A stretch of 34,615 nt of DNA from Methanobacteriota archaeon (GTDB lineage Archaea; Halobacteriota; Methanomicrobia; Methanomicrobiales; Methanospirillaceae): positions 1 through 34,615 of the forward strand of contig JAKPPB010000009.1 of NCBI GenBank assembly GCA_029547605.1, read 5' to 3'. The position numbers and the translations under genes are program-made. Below the pieces are notes generated by a model that saw only the letters and a list, made by a program, of their open reading frames with translations, was not told the DNA's origin and ran no database searches. Positions 1 through 8,165 of the stretch are shown in pieces. The number at the start of each line of letters is the position of its first letter. Positions within the stretch are counted from its first letter, which is position 1.

Positions 1-741
1 CGGATTGAAGAGTGAACGATCCGTGAAACTCACGGTAAGGGGGACTCTTCCGGTGACCTTATCCTGCGAGAACAGCGCAATGGGCTTTCGCAGTGGAGTG
101 ACAGTAATATAATGCATCCTGGTCTGGCTGTGGCTTCCGGCGGCGTTTGTCGCAGTAAGTCGGATACTATAGGTGCCGATTGCGGTAAAGGTATATGATG
201 GGCTCTGCGCAATTGAAAACTGCGTCCAACTGCCCGTTCCTTTCCTGTACTCCCACTTCCATGAGGTCGGGTTGTTGCTTGATTGGTCCGTGAACTGGAC
301 TGCAAGCGGTGTAGATCCCGACGTAGGGGTGGCGATGAAGTCCGCGACCGGTTTTTTGGGAGAGGTAACCTTGATATATCCGGTCTTGACTTCATCGTCA
401 GACCCCCCGGGCCCTATGACTGTCAGCTTCACGGTATAGGTGCCAGCAGTCGCATAGGTGTAACCCGGGTTCTGCATGTTGCTGTCGATAACGCCATTGT
501 TGTCAAAGTCCCATGCCCATGACGTAATGGAGCCCGTTGACTGGTCCGTGAACTGGACGGTGAGAGGGGCGGATCCGGAGAGTGGGGTGGCGGTAAACTG
601 AGCTGTGGGAGCCGGTGCAGAGGGTATTTCTCCGAAGATGGTCACCGAGTTTCCGGCGAACGATGGGACAACGAGCATAAATGATACGAGGAGTATAGCA
701 AGGGAAGTGATGATCCTCACTGTCCGGAGTTTTCTCCTCAT
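1..741 (-). CDS. Secreted PKD-repeat surface protein (3' end beyond window)
   Basis: The frame is open from the ATG at 741 down to the window edge (247 codons, no stop), so the C-terminus is missing. Residues 1-29 are a signal peptide (basic start, hydrophobic core, cleavage near SFA-G). PKD domains follow at about 45-127 and 130-215, with the typical AxPLSGSAPLTVQFTDQS, SWAWDFDNNG and AGTYTVKLTV motifs, and a third begins at about 217. PKD domains are Ig-like folds of archaeal cell-surface proteins used for adhesion or as spacers. The start overlaps the stop of the upstream gene as ATGA (738-741), with a GGTGAT Shine-Dalgarno match just before it, so translation is probably coupled. The lost C-terminus may carry the WxL-like domain seen in the two related proteins of this cluster, but that cannot be checked here. 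No function beyond a surface protein can be assigned. Confidence 0.9.
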   Translation of the reverse strand, partial: MRRKLRTVRIITSLAILLVSFMLVVPSFAGNSVTIFGEIPSAPAPTAQFTATPLSGSAPLTVQFTDQSTGSITSWAWDFDNNGVIDSNMQNPGYTYATAGTYTVKLTVIGPGGSDDEVKTGYIKVTSPKKPVADFIATPTSGSTPLAVQFTDQSSNNPTSWKWEYRKGTGSWTQFSIAQSPSYTFTAIGTYSIRLTATNAAGSHSQTRMHYITVTPLRKPIALFSQDKVTGRVPLTVSFTDRSLFNP

Positions 742-2687
742 GAGATCACCCCCATGAAGGTGATGGTGATTTCGTAATCCCCTGGTTCATCAGCAGCTGC
801 TACAGGCTGTTTCAGGCTTGCTATCGCCGAAAAAGAGCCCATATTAGACCCGGACATGAAATTCGTGTAATCTGAAGTCAACGGCTGGTACGCAGTCCCC
901 TCCTTTCTTATCTGGAAGGGATTCGTAAGAGGAGTGTTCCCGCTCACCATGTGTCCCTTATTCGTGGTCTTCCCATCGGATGCCGAGACCGACCAGCTGT
1001 TACCATTGCTCGCGATCACGTTCACAATGATCTCTCCGGTGGCGTCCTGCCCGGCAACCATGTTCGTGAGAGTCGCAGAGGAGCTGCTCAGGGTGACGTC
1101 AATGGTTGGTACAGATGCAGCGGTCACGGTGATATAACCGGTTTTTGTCTTTGTATTACTCCCGCCAGCGTTGGTGGCGGTCAGGCTCACGTCATACGTC
1201 CCTGCCTCAAGGAATTTTACGTGCGGGTTCTGTGATGTTGAAGAGGTCGAGTCCACATACTGGTAGTCGGTGTTCTCGTCCCCCTCTATCGCCCATGACC
1301 ATGAGTTTGGAGTATTGGTGGACTCATCGGTGAAAATCACCGTCTGCCCCACATCAGGTGTCGTGTCATCGGCAGAGAAGTTGGCGACAGGGGCAGGGGT
1401 TTCTTTGTATTCGATGACCAGGATCTGCTGGATAGCGACCATGCCTCCGCTTTGCGTTCCCTGAATTCCCGCTTCGTTCCCAGCTGAAGCAAGGTGCAAG
1501 GTTATATCGAATACACAGGCAGAAGCAGTATTCGATGTTCCCTGCCAGATATTCGTAGCAACAGTTTCTCCGTTGAAAAGCAGGTTCCCTTCATTTGGTC
1601 CGGCGCCTGCTACGAAACTATGCAAAGAAGCTATCTGAACATTTCCCGGGGTGATGGTCATGCCGCTGAACGGTGCATATGCAGTGGCTTCCGTCATGGT
1701 CGTTCCATAACTTGATTCAGAGTATGCGAGAGTGTCACATTCTTCATTGATGAAGACCTGTTTTCGTGTCTTTGAGGAATCGCTGAAGATAACTACAAGT
1801 GTGCTTGGATATATGGCGTTGCTGTTCCCTGTGCCTGCAGTTATGGTAAGAATATTGTCCATATTCGGGTTGTACAGGCGTGTTACATCGACAGCGGGAT
1901 AGAGGCCATATTTGTAAGATCCGTAAAAGCCGAAATTGGGCTGATCGGTATACGGAGTGCTTAAGGTAATTGGATTCGAATTGAATGTTGCTTCTATGAT
2001 GGGAACTCCCCCTGGAGTAGAGTCCCAATTGTAAGAGATGAAAAGGAAAGCCTTCTCGATTGTTGCTCCGGCCGGCACAGGAAGGTTTGTTGCCGTCCAG
2101 GTTTCGGTCCGAGATGTCCATCCAACCCCCCGATATGCACTTTCTGGCTGGGTATAATAGACAATGTCACCGTTCAGATCGAATGTACACTTCGTAGTTA
2201 TGTCGCTCTTGCCTTCCCAGTACCGTTTTCCCTTGTATCCATTAAATTTCAGAGGTTTGTCAGAACTTGATTTATTGTTATTTGTCTCATCCGTCTCCTC
2301 AATCTGGTTATCCGGGTCAACCTTTGCGGTGTAGGTTACTATAGACCCTTCGGAATTGCGGATGGTCGGGTCCACCAGGTTGAGATTGGTTTGGCCTCCA
2401 CTGGGAAGCGAGGGAATATTCGTTTCCGCAACAGCGGTTGCACCACTGTCCACATCGCTCGCATATAGCCTGACGACAATATTACTGGCCGCATCTGGAC
2501 CCTGATTTTTGACGTTCGTGAGAGTGATAGCATTGGGCTCTTTCGCAAAGACAGTTGAAGAAGGGACCGTGTCTACCGTACCCACAATTGTAAGGTCGGC
2601 TGCTGCAGATACCAATCCCACGAGACACGCAAGCAGCAGTGTGGCCACCATTGGGCCCCACTTTGTTTTTTTCATGAAATGTTTCAT
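738..2687 (-). CDS. Secreted CARDB-DUF3344-PKD protein with C-terminal WxL-like domain
   Basis: The protein has 649 residues. Signal peptide 1-29 (ends LVSAAA); CARDB-like adhesion domain about 30-145, ending in the usual D-N-x-I-x-E-x-x-E-x-N-N motif; DUF3344 about 148-430 (WTATNLPVPAGATIEKAFL, then an Asn-rich beta domain); PKD 431-524 (ends AGTYDVSLTATN); a C-terminal beta domain 525-649. That last domain matches the end of the protein at 3903-5966: a WSVSAS motif, then an FQI segment, a KQ dipeptide and a terminal PGDYEITITF strand. The layout recalls the bacterial WxL domain (WsL motif in the middle, G-x-Y-x-x-x-L-T-W near the end); this likeness is by eye. There is no transmembrane anchor, so the domain may hold the protein on the surface. 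GAGGA lies 5 nt before the ATG. The stop overlaps the next start, making a two-gene unit. Confidence 0.9.
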   Translation of the reverse strand: MKHFMKKTKWGPMVATLLLACLVGLVSAAADLTIVGTVDTVPSSTVFAKEPNAITLTNVKNQGPDAASNIVVRLYASDVDSGATAVAETNIPSLPSGGQTNLNLVDPTIRNSEGSIVTYTAKVDPDNQIEETDETNNNKSSSDKPLKFNGYKGKRYWEGKSDITTKCTFDLNGDIVYYTQPESAYRGVGWTSRTETWTATNLPVPAGATIEKAFLFISYNWDSTPGGVPIIEATFNSNPITLSTPYTDQPNFGFYGSYKYGLYPAVDVTRLYNPNMDNILTITAGTGNSNAIYPSTLVVIFSDSSKTRKQVFINEECDTLAYSESSYGTTMTEATAYAPFSGMTITPGNVQIASLHSFVAGAGPNEGNLLFNGETVATNIWQGTSNTASACVFDITLHLASAGNEAGIQGTQSGGMVAIQQILVIEYKETPAPVANFSADDTTPDVGQTVIFTDESTNTPNSWSWAIEGDENTDYQYVDSTSSTSQNPHVKFLEAGTYDVSLTATNAGGSNTKTKTGYITVTAASVPTIDVTLSSSSATLTNMVAGQDATGEIIVNVIASNGNSWSVSASDGKTTNKGHMVSGNTPLTNPFQIRKEGTAYQPLTSDYTNFMSGSNMGSFSAIASLKQPVAAADEPGDYEITITFMGVIS

Positions 2688-2847
2688 GGTGAATCCTCAT
2701 GTGTTCCGAATAACGCGAGAAAGATCTTCCAAATAGGCTGAAAGACTACCGGAAAAGTGGTTTTCGGTCTTTTTACCATACCACTTGGTGGGAAATGAAA
2801 AGGGGGGCTGGTGCATCCGGTGTCGGTATCCTTTCGTTATCATCTTC

Positions 2848-3807
2848 TCATCCCTTCCGCCCCTTTCTTGACCAGGAGATGCCGAAGAGTGTAACTGACA
2901 GCCCAAGGACCGCAATCAGTCCACTGAAACCGGGCAGGAAACCCTTACTGGGGGCAATTGTCGTTGCCTGGGTTGTGGGGACGCTCCCGGCATGAAGAGT
3001 CGCCTTTTTCTCCGCAAGCAGGCTCCCGTCCTGTTTCTCCACCCGTGCATTCACCTGGTAGGTACCTTGCAAGAGACCATTTGCGATGGCTGCCGTGAAT
3101 GTGACTGATTGCCCCGGCACGATGGCCCGGATAAATGGTTCCGATCTCACCGAAGCGACGATATTTCCCCTTATGTCTGTGATTGTCACGTTATGGACGG
3201 CACCATAGTAGTGGTAGTTCCCTGTGTTACGGAAGGTAGTGAAGACCGTAAATGGTTTTCCGCTCTCTGAAATGGGAGGCTCGATCGCGGAGATCTCGCC
3301 GGTTTCCTTAACCGTACCAGTCTTCATGGTAAGAAAAACGGGAATCGCAACCGCGGTGGAAAATGCCGCCGGGGCACCGGATGCGGACACTGCTGGATGG
3401 ACCAGAATTATGGCATAACGGCCGCCGTCCCGGGACCCGGAGGGAATGCTGATTGTTGCGGTCGCGTCTGCCCGCTCTCCGGGCTGGAGAGTTACCGTCT
3501 GTTTGTCGATGGTAATGAACTGGCGGGCTGAATAGGGGCTTGTATCCGCTGCCGCGTCAAGCGCTAAATAGCTTCCGTCATTCGGTGCCTGGCCAAAGCC
3601 CATTACATCGATGGCAAACGTTTCTCCCGGTTCCTCAGCTTTAATCGAGATACCGATCGGGGCGGTGTATGTTTTCCCAGGCTCGACATCGAGCGCGATG
3701 CGGGCCCCCTCGACCTTGAGTGCAATGGCTGGAGATGCAAGAAGGGTTGCAACTATGAGAAGGGCAAGTGCAATGAGGCAGATGTGTACGTGGGTGTTCC
3801 GTTTCAT
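2848..3807 (-). CDS. Membrane-anchored WxL-interacting-protein-like (DUF916/DUF3324-like) surface protein
   Basis: The protein has 319 residues: signal peptide 1-29; a first beta domain about 30-160 (LDVEPGKTYTAPIGI, LQPGERADATATISIP, then GGRYAIILVHP); a second about 168-272 (FTVFTTFRNTGNYHY, then a PGQSVTFTAA strand and GTYQVNARV); a short Thr/Ala linker; and a C-terminal segment 289-319 made of LPGFSG, a transmembrane helix and an RKGRKG tail. Two Ig-like domains plus a C-terminal anchor is the layout of bacterial WxL-interacting proteins (DUF916 then DUF3324). PGF followed by a helix and basic tail is the pattern of PGF-CTERM, the archaeosortase A signal. It sits between two genes encoding WxL-like domains, which supports a partner role, though this is inference. 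GGAG lies 11 nt before the ATG. No catalytic residues are visible. Confidence 0.78.
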   Translation of the reverse strand: MKRNTHVHICLIALALLIVATLLASPAIALKVEGARIALDVEPGKTYTAPIGISIKAEEPGETFAIDVMGFGQAPNDGSYLALDAAADTSPYSARQFITIDKQTVTLQPGERADATATISIPSGSRDGGRYAIILVHPAVSASGAPAAFSTAVAIPVFLTMKTGTVKETGEISAIEPPISESGKPFTVFTTFRNTGNYHYYGAVHNVTITDIRGNIVASVRSEPFIRAIVPGQSVTFTAAIANGLLQGTYQVNARVEKQDGSLLAEKKATLHAGSVPTTQATTIAPSKGFLPGFSGLIAVLGLSVTLFGISWSRKGRKG

Positions 3808-3845
3808 GGGGGGTTGAACTCCGGTTTATGGCAGTCTTGTAGCGG

Positions 3846-3868
3846 TTTTCCCGGGGATACCCGGAAAA
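3846..3868 (-). terminator. Hairpin after the 3903-5966 gene
   Basis: The arms TTTTCC (3846-3851) and GGAAAA (3863-3868) enclose an inner GGG-ATA-CCC stem at 3854-3862. It lies 35-57 bases past the stop of the upstream minus-strand gene and before the next gene, so it could terminate or stabilise the first transcript. The intervening gap is 95 bp. Confidence 0.4.
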
Positions 3869-3902
3869 ATTGGCAGGTGGGAAGATCACCTCATTACCCG
3901 GA

Positions 3903-5966
3903 TTACGCGAACCCGCCGGTAAAGGTCAGCGTGATGCTGTAGCTCCCGGGCTGGTCGCCACTCGCCCGCACCTGCTTCACATTCGCCGTGTCGGTCCTGT
4001 CCTCGTCAGCCGTGCCGGTCATGAACCCGGTGAAGGGCGAGGTCATCGCCTGGAACGCGCCGCCGCCGTTCTTGAGCTGGAAGGCCTCGGCAAGGGTCTT
4101 TGCGCCGTCCTTCATGTAGCCGTCGTTGGTCGCAGACGCGGTGACTGACCAGGCGGTACCGCCGTCTGTGGTGACTTCCACCTGCGTGGAGCCGGTGTTG
4201 TCACCAATGACCATCTGGCCGAAGCTGACGGTGTCCGGGACTACGTTGACCGAGATAGTCGGGGTACCGACAGTGATGATGTTTTCCTTCAACTCCTCAT
4301 CGCTATAATCCGGCCCGTTGACGGTGAGCTTCACGGAGTAGGTGCCGGCCGTGCTATAAGTCCAGGTTGGGTTCTGGAGAGTGCTGTCGGTGGTCCCGTC
4401 GTTGTTGAAGTCCCATGCATAGCTGTTGATCACACCGGTGGATGTGGACGTGAACGAGACCGTCAGCGGTGCTGCGCCTGATGCAGGCGTATAGGTGAAT
4501 CCAGCGACAGGTGCCGGGGTCTTGACCGTGATGTAATTGGTCTTCGTCTCTTCGTCGGTGCCGAGTGCATTGCTGACCGTGAGCTTCACGGTGTAGGTGC
4601 CCGGGATGTTGTAGGTGTAGCTCGGGTTCTGTGCAGTGCTGTCCACCGTGCCATCGTTGTCAAAGTCCCATGCCCATGAGGTCGGGCCACCGGTTGAGGC
4701 GTCGGTGAAGGCCACGGTGAGGGGCCGGTCACCGCTGAGCGGGGCCGCAGTGAAGTCGGCGGTGGGGGCGGTGTAAGTTGCCTTCAGCGCGGCGGTCGTG
4801 ACCTTGAATGAGGAGCCAACATTTGCGAACGTGAGTGTGTTGATGGCAGCCGGTGTCAGGGCGCTGTCTATGTTGAACGAATTATACTTTATGTAAGAAG
4901 TGGAGAGCAGCGTTGTCTTGGTAGGAGTGCCACCGCTGAAGGTGTAGGTGCCATCAGTGCCTGAATGTGCAACCGTCTTCATGTTTGCACTGGACCAGCC
5001 GGCGGGGAATGAGCTTGCATCAAAGGTGGTCGGGCTAGGACCTGATGCGGTATTCATCCAGTCGCTGCCATGGTTCACGATGTAGCGGACAACATCGGAA
5101 TCACCGTCATTGTACGCGACAACGAGGGTGATGCCCTTTATCCGCCCGTCGAACTGATAACCGCTAATGGGAGAGTGCGTTACGGTGACAGTCGGGGTTG
5201 CCGTGGTGATCAGGTTGGTCACGTCGTACCATGCCTCATAGTCTGACATGGTCTTCATGACATGGTCATTGACCGGGTAGGACAGGGGACTGGAGGTCGG
5301 GAATCCCTGCCAGACATCCAGTGTCTCGATGCCGAGCGTGGTACCATCAAGGGCGACAACGGATGTCAGCCCAAACTGGCCCGAAAATGAACCAGAGTAT
5401 GTGTTGACAAACAGTCGGGCCCATTGGACATTGCTTCCCACTGCTGCTGCAGGGAGGGTGAATTCCTGCGTCTTTGTGAATTCTGATGTTGGTTGAGCAT
5501 TGTCCCACGGGCTGTACGAGTCTACGAAGAGGTCACCGCTGACCGTGCCGCTTCCTACAGTTTTCAGGCGGTCATTCGCCTGCCCTGCAGAGAAGACATG
5601 CGTCTTGGTCTTGGTATCACTTCCTCCTGAATTGGAAACAGTGAGCCGGATATCGTATGTCCCGGGAGTGGAGAACACAATATTTGTCGGGTTCTGTGCA
5701 CCGGCCCCGAACTCAGTCCACGGCCCGTTGTCAGCGATCCGGTATTCCCATTTCCATGTGTCAATGGTCCCGATAGAAACCGTTGAAGCATCAGTGAATG
5801 ATACGGTAATCGGTGCAAGTCCGTTCGTTGCCGTTACCGAAAAATCAGCCACCGGGGCCGGTTGTGCAATTGAACCGGACACCGTTACGTCCGCAGCCGA
5901 TACCGCTCCTGGAAGTACCAGGAGTAAAATCAGGGCAAAAATGCCCAGAATAGTCAGAGCTTTCAT
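3903..5966 (-). CDS. Secreted PKD-DUF3344-PKD-PKD protein with C-terminal WxL-like domain
   Basis: The ATG at 5966 is chosen over an in-frame ATG at 6017: it has GGAG at 5974-5977 (7-nt spacing) and opens directly into a signal peptide (MKALTILGIFALILLLVLPG, cleaved near VSA-A). The product has 687 residues. Order: PKD about 32-128; DUF3344 about 135-400 (VQWARLFVNTYSG, FDGRIKGITLVVAYNDGD, VRYIVNHGSDW); PKD about 403-485 and 490-572 (SWAWDFDNDG, SYAWDFNNDG); a C-terminal beta domain about 575-687 with WSVTAS in the middle and PGSYSITLTF at the end. The DUF3344 module closely resembles residues 35-302 of the giant protein at 11021-14623 on the opposite strand, so the two divergent units look functionally related. 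It probably acts outside the cell as an adhesin or part of the surface coat. Confidence 0.9.
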   Translation of the reverse strand: MKALTILGIFALILLLVLPGAVSAADVTVSGSIAQPAPVADFSVTATNGLAPITVSFTDASTVSIGTIDTWKWEYRIADNGPWTEFGAGAQNPTNIVFSTPGTYDIRLTVSNSGGSDTKTKTHVFSAGQANDRLKTVGSGTVSGDLFVDSYSPWDNAQPTSEFTKTQEFTLPAAAVGSNVQWARLFVNTYSGSFSGQFGLTSVVALDGTTLGIETLDVWQGFPTSSPLSYPVNDHVMKTMSDYEAWYDVTNLITTATPTVTVTHSPISGYQFDGRIKGITLVVAYNDGDSDVVRYIVNHGSDWMNTASGPSPTTFDASSFPAGWSSANMKTVAHSGTDGTYTFSGGTPTKTTLLSTSYIKYNSFNIDSALTPAAINTLTFANVGSSFKVTTAALKATYTAPTADFTAAPLSGDRPLTVAFTDASTGGPTSWAWDFDNDGTVDSTAQNPSYTYNIPGTYTVKLTVSNALGTDEETKTNYITVKTPAPVAGFTYTPASGAAPLTVSFTSTSTGVINSYAWDFNNDGTTDSTLQNPTWTYSTAGTYSVKLTVNGPDYSDEELKENIITVGTPTISVNVVPDTVSFGQMVIGDNTGSTQVEVTTDGGTAWSVTASATNDGYMKDGAKTLAEAFQLKNGGGAFQAMTSPFTGFMTGTADEDRTDTANVKQVRASGDQPGSYSITLTFTGGFA

Positions 5967-5979
5967 ATCAGTACTCCAT

Positions 5980-5999
5980 CTGCGGATGATATTCCGCAG
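5980..5999 (-). promoter_or_regulatory. 5' leader hairpin just upstream of the RBS
   Basis: There is a perfect 6-bp inverted repeat (CTGCGG / CCGCAG) with an 8-nt loop, 2 bases upstream of the GGAG at 5974-5977. It falls inside the leader predicted from the TATA-like ATATTTAT at 6029-6036 (minus strand), giving a leader of about 40 nt. It could modulate ribosome access or mRNA stability. Function is inferred from position only. Confidence 0.4.
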
Positions 6000-6075
6000 G
6001 AATATTTCTACCTGCACCTCTAATACAAATAAATATTGTGATTTAATTTTATAATTGTAATACTATTTAAACAAA

Positions 6076-6097
6076 ATTTTAATAAAATTATTAAAAT
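6076..6097. repeat. Perfect 10-bp inverted repeat, candidate operator
   Basis: ATTTTAATAA at 6076-6085 and its exact reverse complement at 6088-6097 are separated by AA. Symmetry of this size suits a dimeric helix-turn-helix regulator. Chance palindromes are commoner in AT-rich DNA, so the assignment is tentative. It lies about 70 bases upstream of the predicted minus-strand start site, where an activator would fit better than a repressor. Confidence 0.35.
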
Positions 6098-6383
6098 AAT
6101 ACATCTGTTCGGAAAAAATGAATTGGTCGGAAAACAAAATAATTCCTGATATAATCCTTATAAATGAAAGCCTGCTTATATCATGGTTACAATTATGTGT
6201 TCATTTCTAATATTTTCTCTTGAATACGAAATAATTATGTAGAAAAATAGTATAATTAAAAATTCATTTTTTGTAAGTAAACTATTCTAATTTTTCATAT
6301 TTTTACTGTAAATTTTTAGTGTGAATAAAAAAAATAGCATTGAAATCACAATATTAATACAATTTCACGGTAAGTATCTCAGT

Positions 6384-8165
6384 ATGCAACAGTCCCGCCA
6401 AGCTTTCATCGCCTGCATTCTTCTCAGCCTCTTCTTTATCACGATTCCCACCACCGCACTCTACGACTTCGAGGGCCTTGCTTTCCGCTCCGCGGCGCAG
6501 GGCGAGGTGATCGGCGAGCTGGTCACGGCCGGGACATTCGGGCTGACAAACCCCCCCGTGGAATGCACTCTCACCCTTGAACGCGCCCCGAAGTGGGCGA
6601 GGATTTACACCGGGGTGTGGGGAGGTACCGAGAAGTATTCCGGATGGGCACAGTTCACAGTGAACGGAAAGCAGACGGACCGGATTACCCTCTACGGCCA
6701 GGACGATCGCACGGAAGGGGTCTATTGCAGCGGACACGGCGTGTACTGGATTGCACAGGATGCGACCGCACTCCTCGGCCCTGGCGAGAACACCATCAGC
6801 GCCTCTACGAGCAAGGGAGAAGCAGGAAGCAAGATTGACGGCAGGGTCTACGCAGTGATGGTCGTCGCGGCGGTGGAAAAGGACGGCGGGGAGGTGGTCC
6901 GGTATATCGTGATGGAAGGAAACGAGAACCTCCACGGCGAAGGCTGGGCAGGCACGAACCCCACATGGAGGGATCGGGTGGAAGTCCCGATAGGCGGGAT
7001 GCCGACCGACGGAGTGAAGAAAGCGGAGCTCTCGGTCCTGCTGGTCGCAACGAACCGTGGCCAGCCCGACTACGTCCTCTTCAACGGCGCCGATCTTGGA
7101 GTTGCCCCGACAAGGGGGACCTATCTGCCGGGGGCAAAGGACATCGGGAACGAACAGTCCTGCGATGCGGCCGGGGGAGCAGGGTTCGAGAGCCGGTACG
7201 TCGACATGGAGTCATTTGATGTTACTGGGGTCCTGCATCGGGACAATGTCCTTGTCTTCGAACGCGGTCGCGACCTTGACGGCGATGGGAACATTTCCAC
7301 CACCGGTGCGACACCTGAGGGTGAGGACTACATCCACCCCTGCCTCGCAATCCTTGCAGTAACCCGGGCGGGACCGGCAACTTCTGTGTCATTGGCTGTC
7401 GACTCGCTTGATGTCAGGAACGCGTACGCAGGCGAACCGGCGGTGATCACCGCGGTGGTGAGGAGCACCGGCACGGCACCGGCAGGGCCGGTCTCGGTCA
7501 CACTGACGGTGGACGGGATCTCGGCCGGGAGCCGGGAAGTTACGCTTCCTGCCAGTGGGTGGGCTGAAGTGACGCTCCCCTGGACCGCGGTGGGGGGAAC
7601 CCATGCGATCGCGGTGGAAGCGGCGGTGGTGGGGGCATCGCCCGGCAGGGCCGAGAGGACCGTGAAGGTCGGGACCCCTGCCGATCTCGCGGTCTCAGTC
7701 GGCCATCCGGCCCGACAGGACAGTCCACTCTCACCCCAGGCGACCACCCCGTTCCCGCTGGGAGCGCTCGCAGGGGCGCCGGTGCTGGGATGGTGGCTGT
7801 ACACAGGGAAGTCGCGGAACTTCGCCTTCCTCATTGCGGTGGGAATGGTCCTCGCGGTCTTCGCTGTCCCTGTCGTTCAGGCGGCAGGGAGTACCCAGGT
7901 TATTGCCTACACTCTCCCCATCGAGATAAAAAATCTGGGCGGGAGCGATACCCCGGCATTTGAGGTAACGGTCTTGCTTGACGGCGAGCAGGTCACCCGG
8001 ATCTCGGTTCCCGGGATTCCCGCAGGGGGCGTTCTCCGCGAGCAGGTCACCCTCCATACCATTCCCGGCCCGCACACCGTTTCAGTGATCGCCGATGAGA
8101 AGGGAACAATCCCTGAGCGCGAGAGAGGGAACAACCGGGCAGATGCGAGGTATGACTTCCCGTAG
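6384..8165 (+). CDS. DUF3344-CARDB surface protein with a membrane hairpin inside its second CARDB domain
   Basis: The start at 6384 opens directly into a signal peptide (MQQSRQAFIACILLSLFFIT, cleaved near TTA-L); an in-frame GTG at 6321 would add 21 polar residues, and the TATA box at 6351-6358 lies downstream of it. The product has 593 residues: DUF3344 about 30-330 (KWARIYTGVWGG, KIDGRVYAVMVVAA, VVRYIVMEGNENLH), with an Asp-rich DLDGDGN calcium-type loop at 297-303; CARDB 1 about 335-430; CARDB 2 starting at 432. CARDB 2 is broken after its first strand by about 60 residues holding two hydrophobic helices (456-474 and 479-500) around a KSRN loop, then resumes at LPIEIKNLGGS. The inserted part looks like a C-terminal anchor fused to a signal peptide. 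First gene of a five-gene operon; the RBS is weak. Confidence 0.9.
   Translation: MQQSRQAFIACILLSLFFITIPTTALYDFEGLAFRSAAQGEVIGELVTAGTFGLTNPPVECTLTLERAPKWARIYTGVWGGTEKYSGWAQFTVNGKQTDRITLYGQDDRTEGVYCSGHGVYWIAQDATALLGPGENTISASTSKGEAGSKIDGRVYAVMVVAAVEKDGGEVVRYIVMEGNENLHGEGWAGTNPTWRDRVEVPIGGMPTDGVKKAELSVLLVATNRGQPDYVLFNGADLGVAPTRGTYLPGAKDIGNEQSCDAAGGAGFESRYVDMESFDVTGVLHRDNVLVFERGRDLDGDGNISTTGATPEGEDYIHPCLAILAVTRAGPATSVSLAVDSLDVRNAYAGEPAVITAVVRSTGTAPAGPVSVTLTVDGISAGSREVTLPASGWAEVTLPWTAVGGTHAIAVEAAVVGASPGRAERTVKVGTPADLAVSVGHPARQDSPLSPQATTPFPLGALAGAPVLGWWLYTGKSRNFAFLIAVGMVLAVFAVPVVQAAGSTQVIAYTLPIEIKNLGGSDTPAFEVTVLLDGEQVTRISVPGIPAGGVLREQVTLHTIPGPHTVSVIADEKGTIPERERGNNRADARYDFP

Larger units (their letters stand above)
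5967..6383. promoter_or_regulatory. AT-rich divergent promoter region between two DUF3344 units
   Basis: These 417 bases hold no gene and are far richer in A+T than the flanking genes. Minus strand: a TATA-like ATATTTAT at 6029-6036 would start a transcript near 6006. Plus strand: ATATTAAT at 6351-6358 lies about 29 bases before the ATG at 6384, giving a nearly leaderless start near 6381. Between them are a perfect palindrome (ATTTTAATAA, AA, TTATTAAAAT) at 6076-6097, a direct repeat TCGGAAAA at 6109-6116 and 6127-6134 (18-bp period), and AATTATGT at 6191-6198 and 6233-6240. These are candidate operator sites that could co-regulate both divergent units. Confidence 0.6.
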
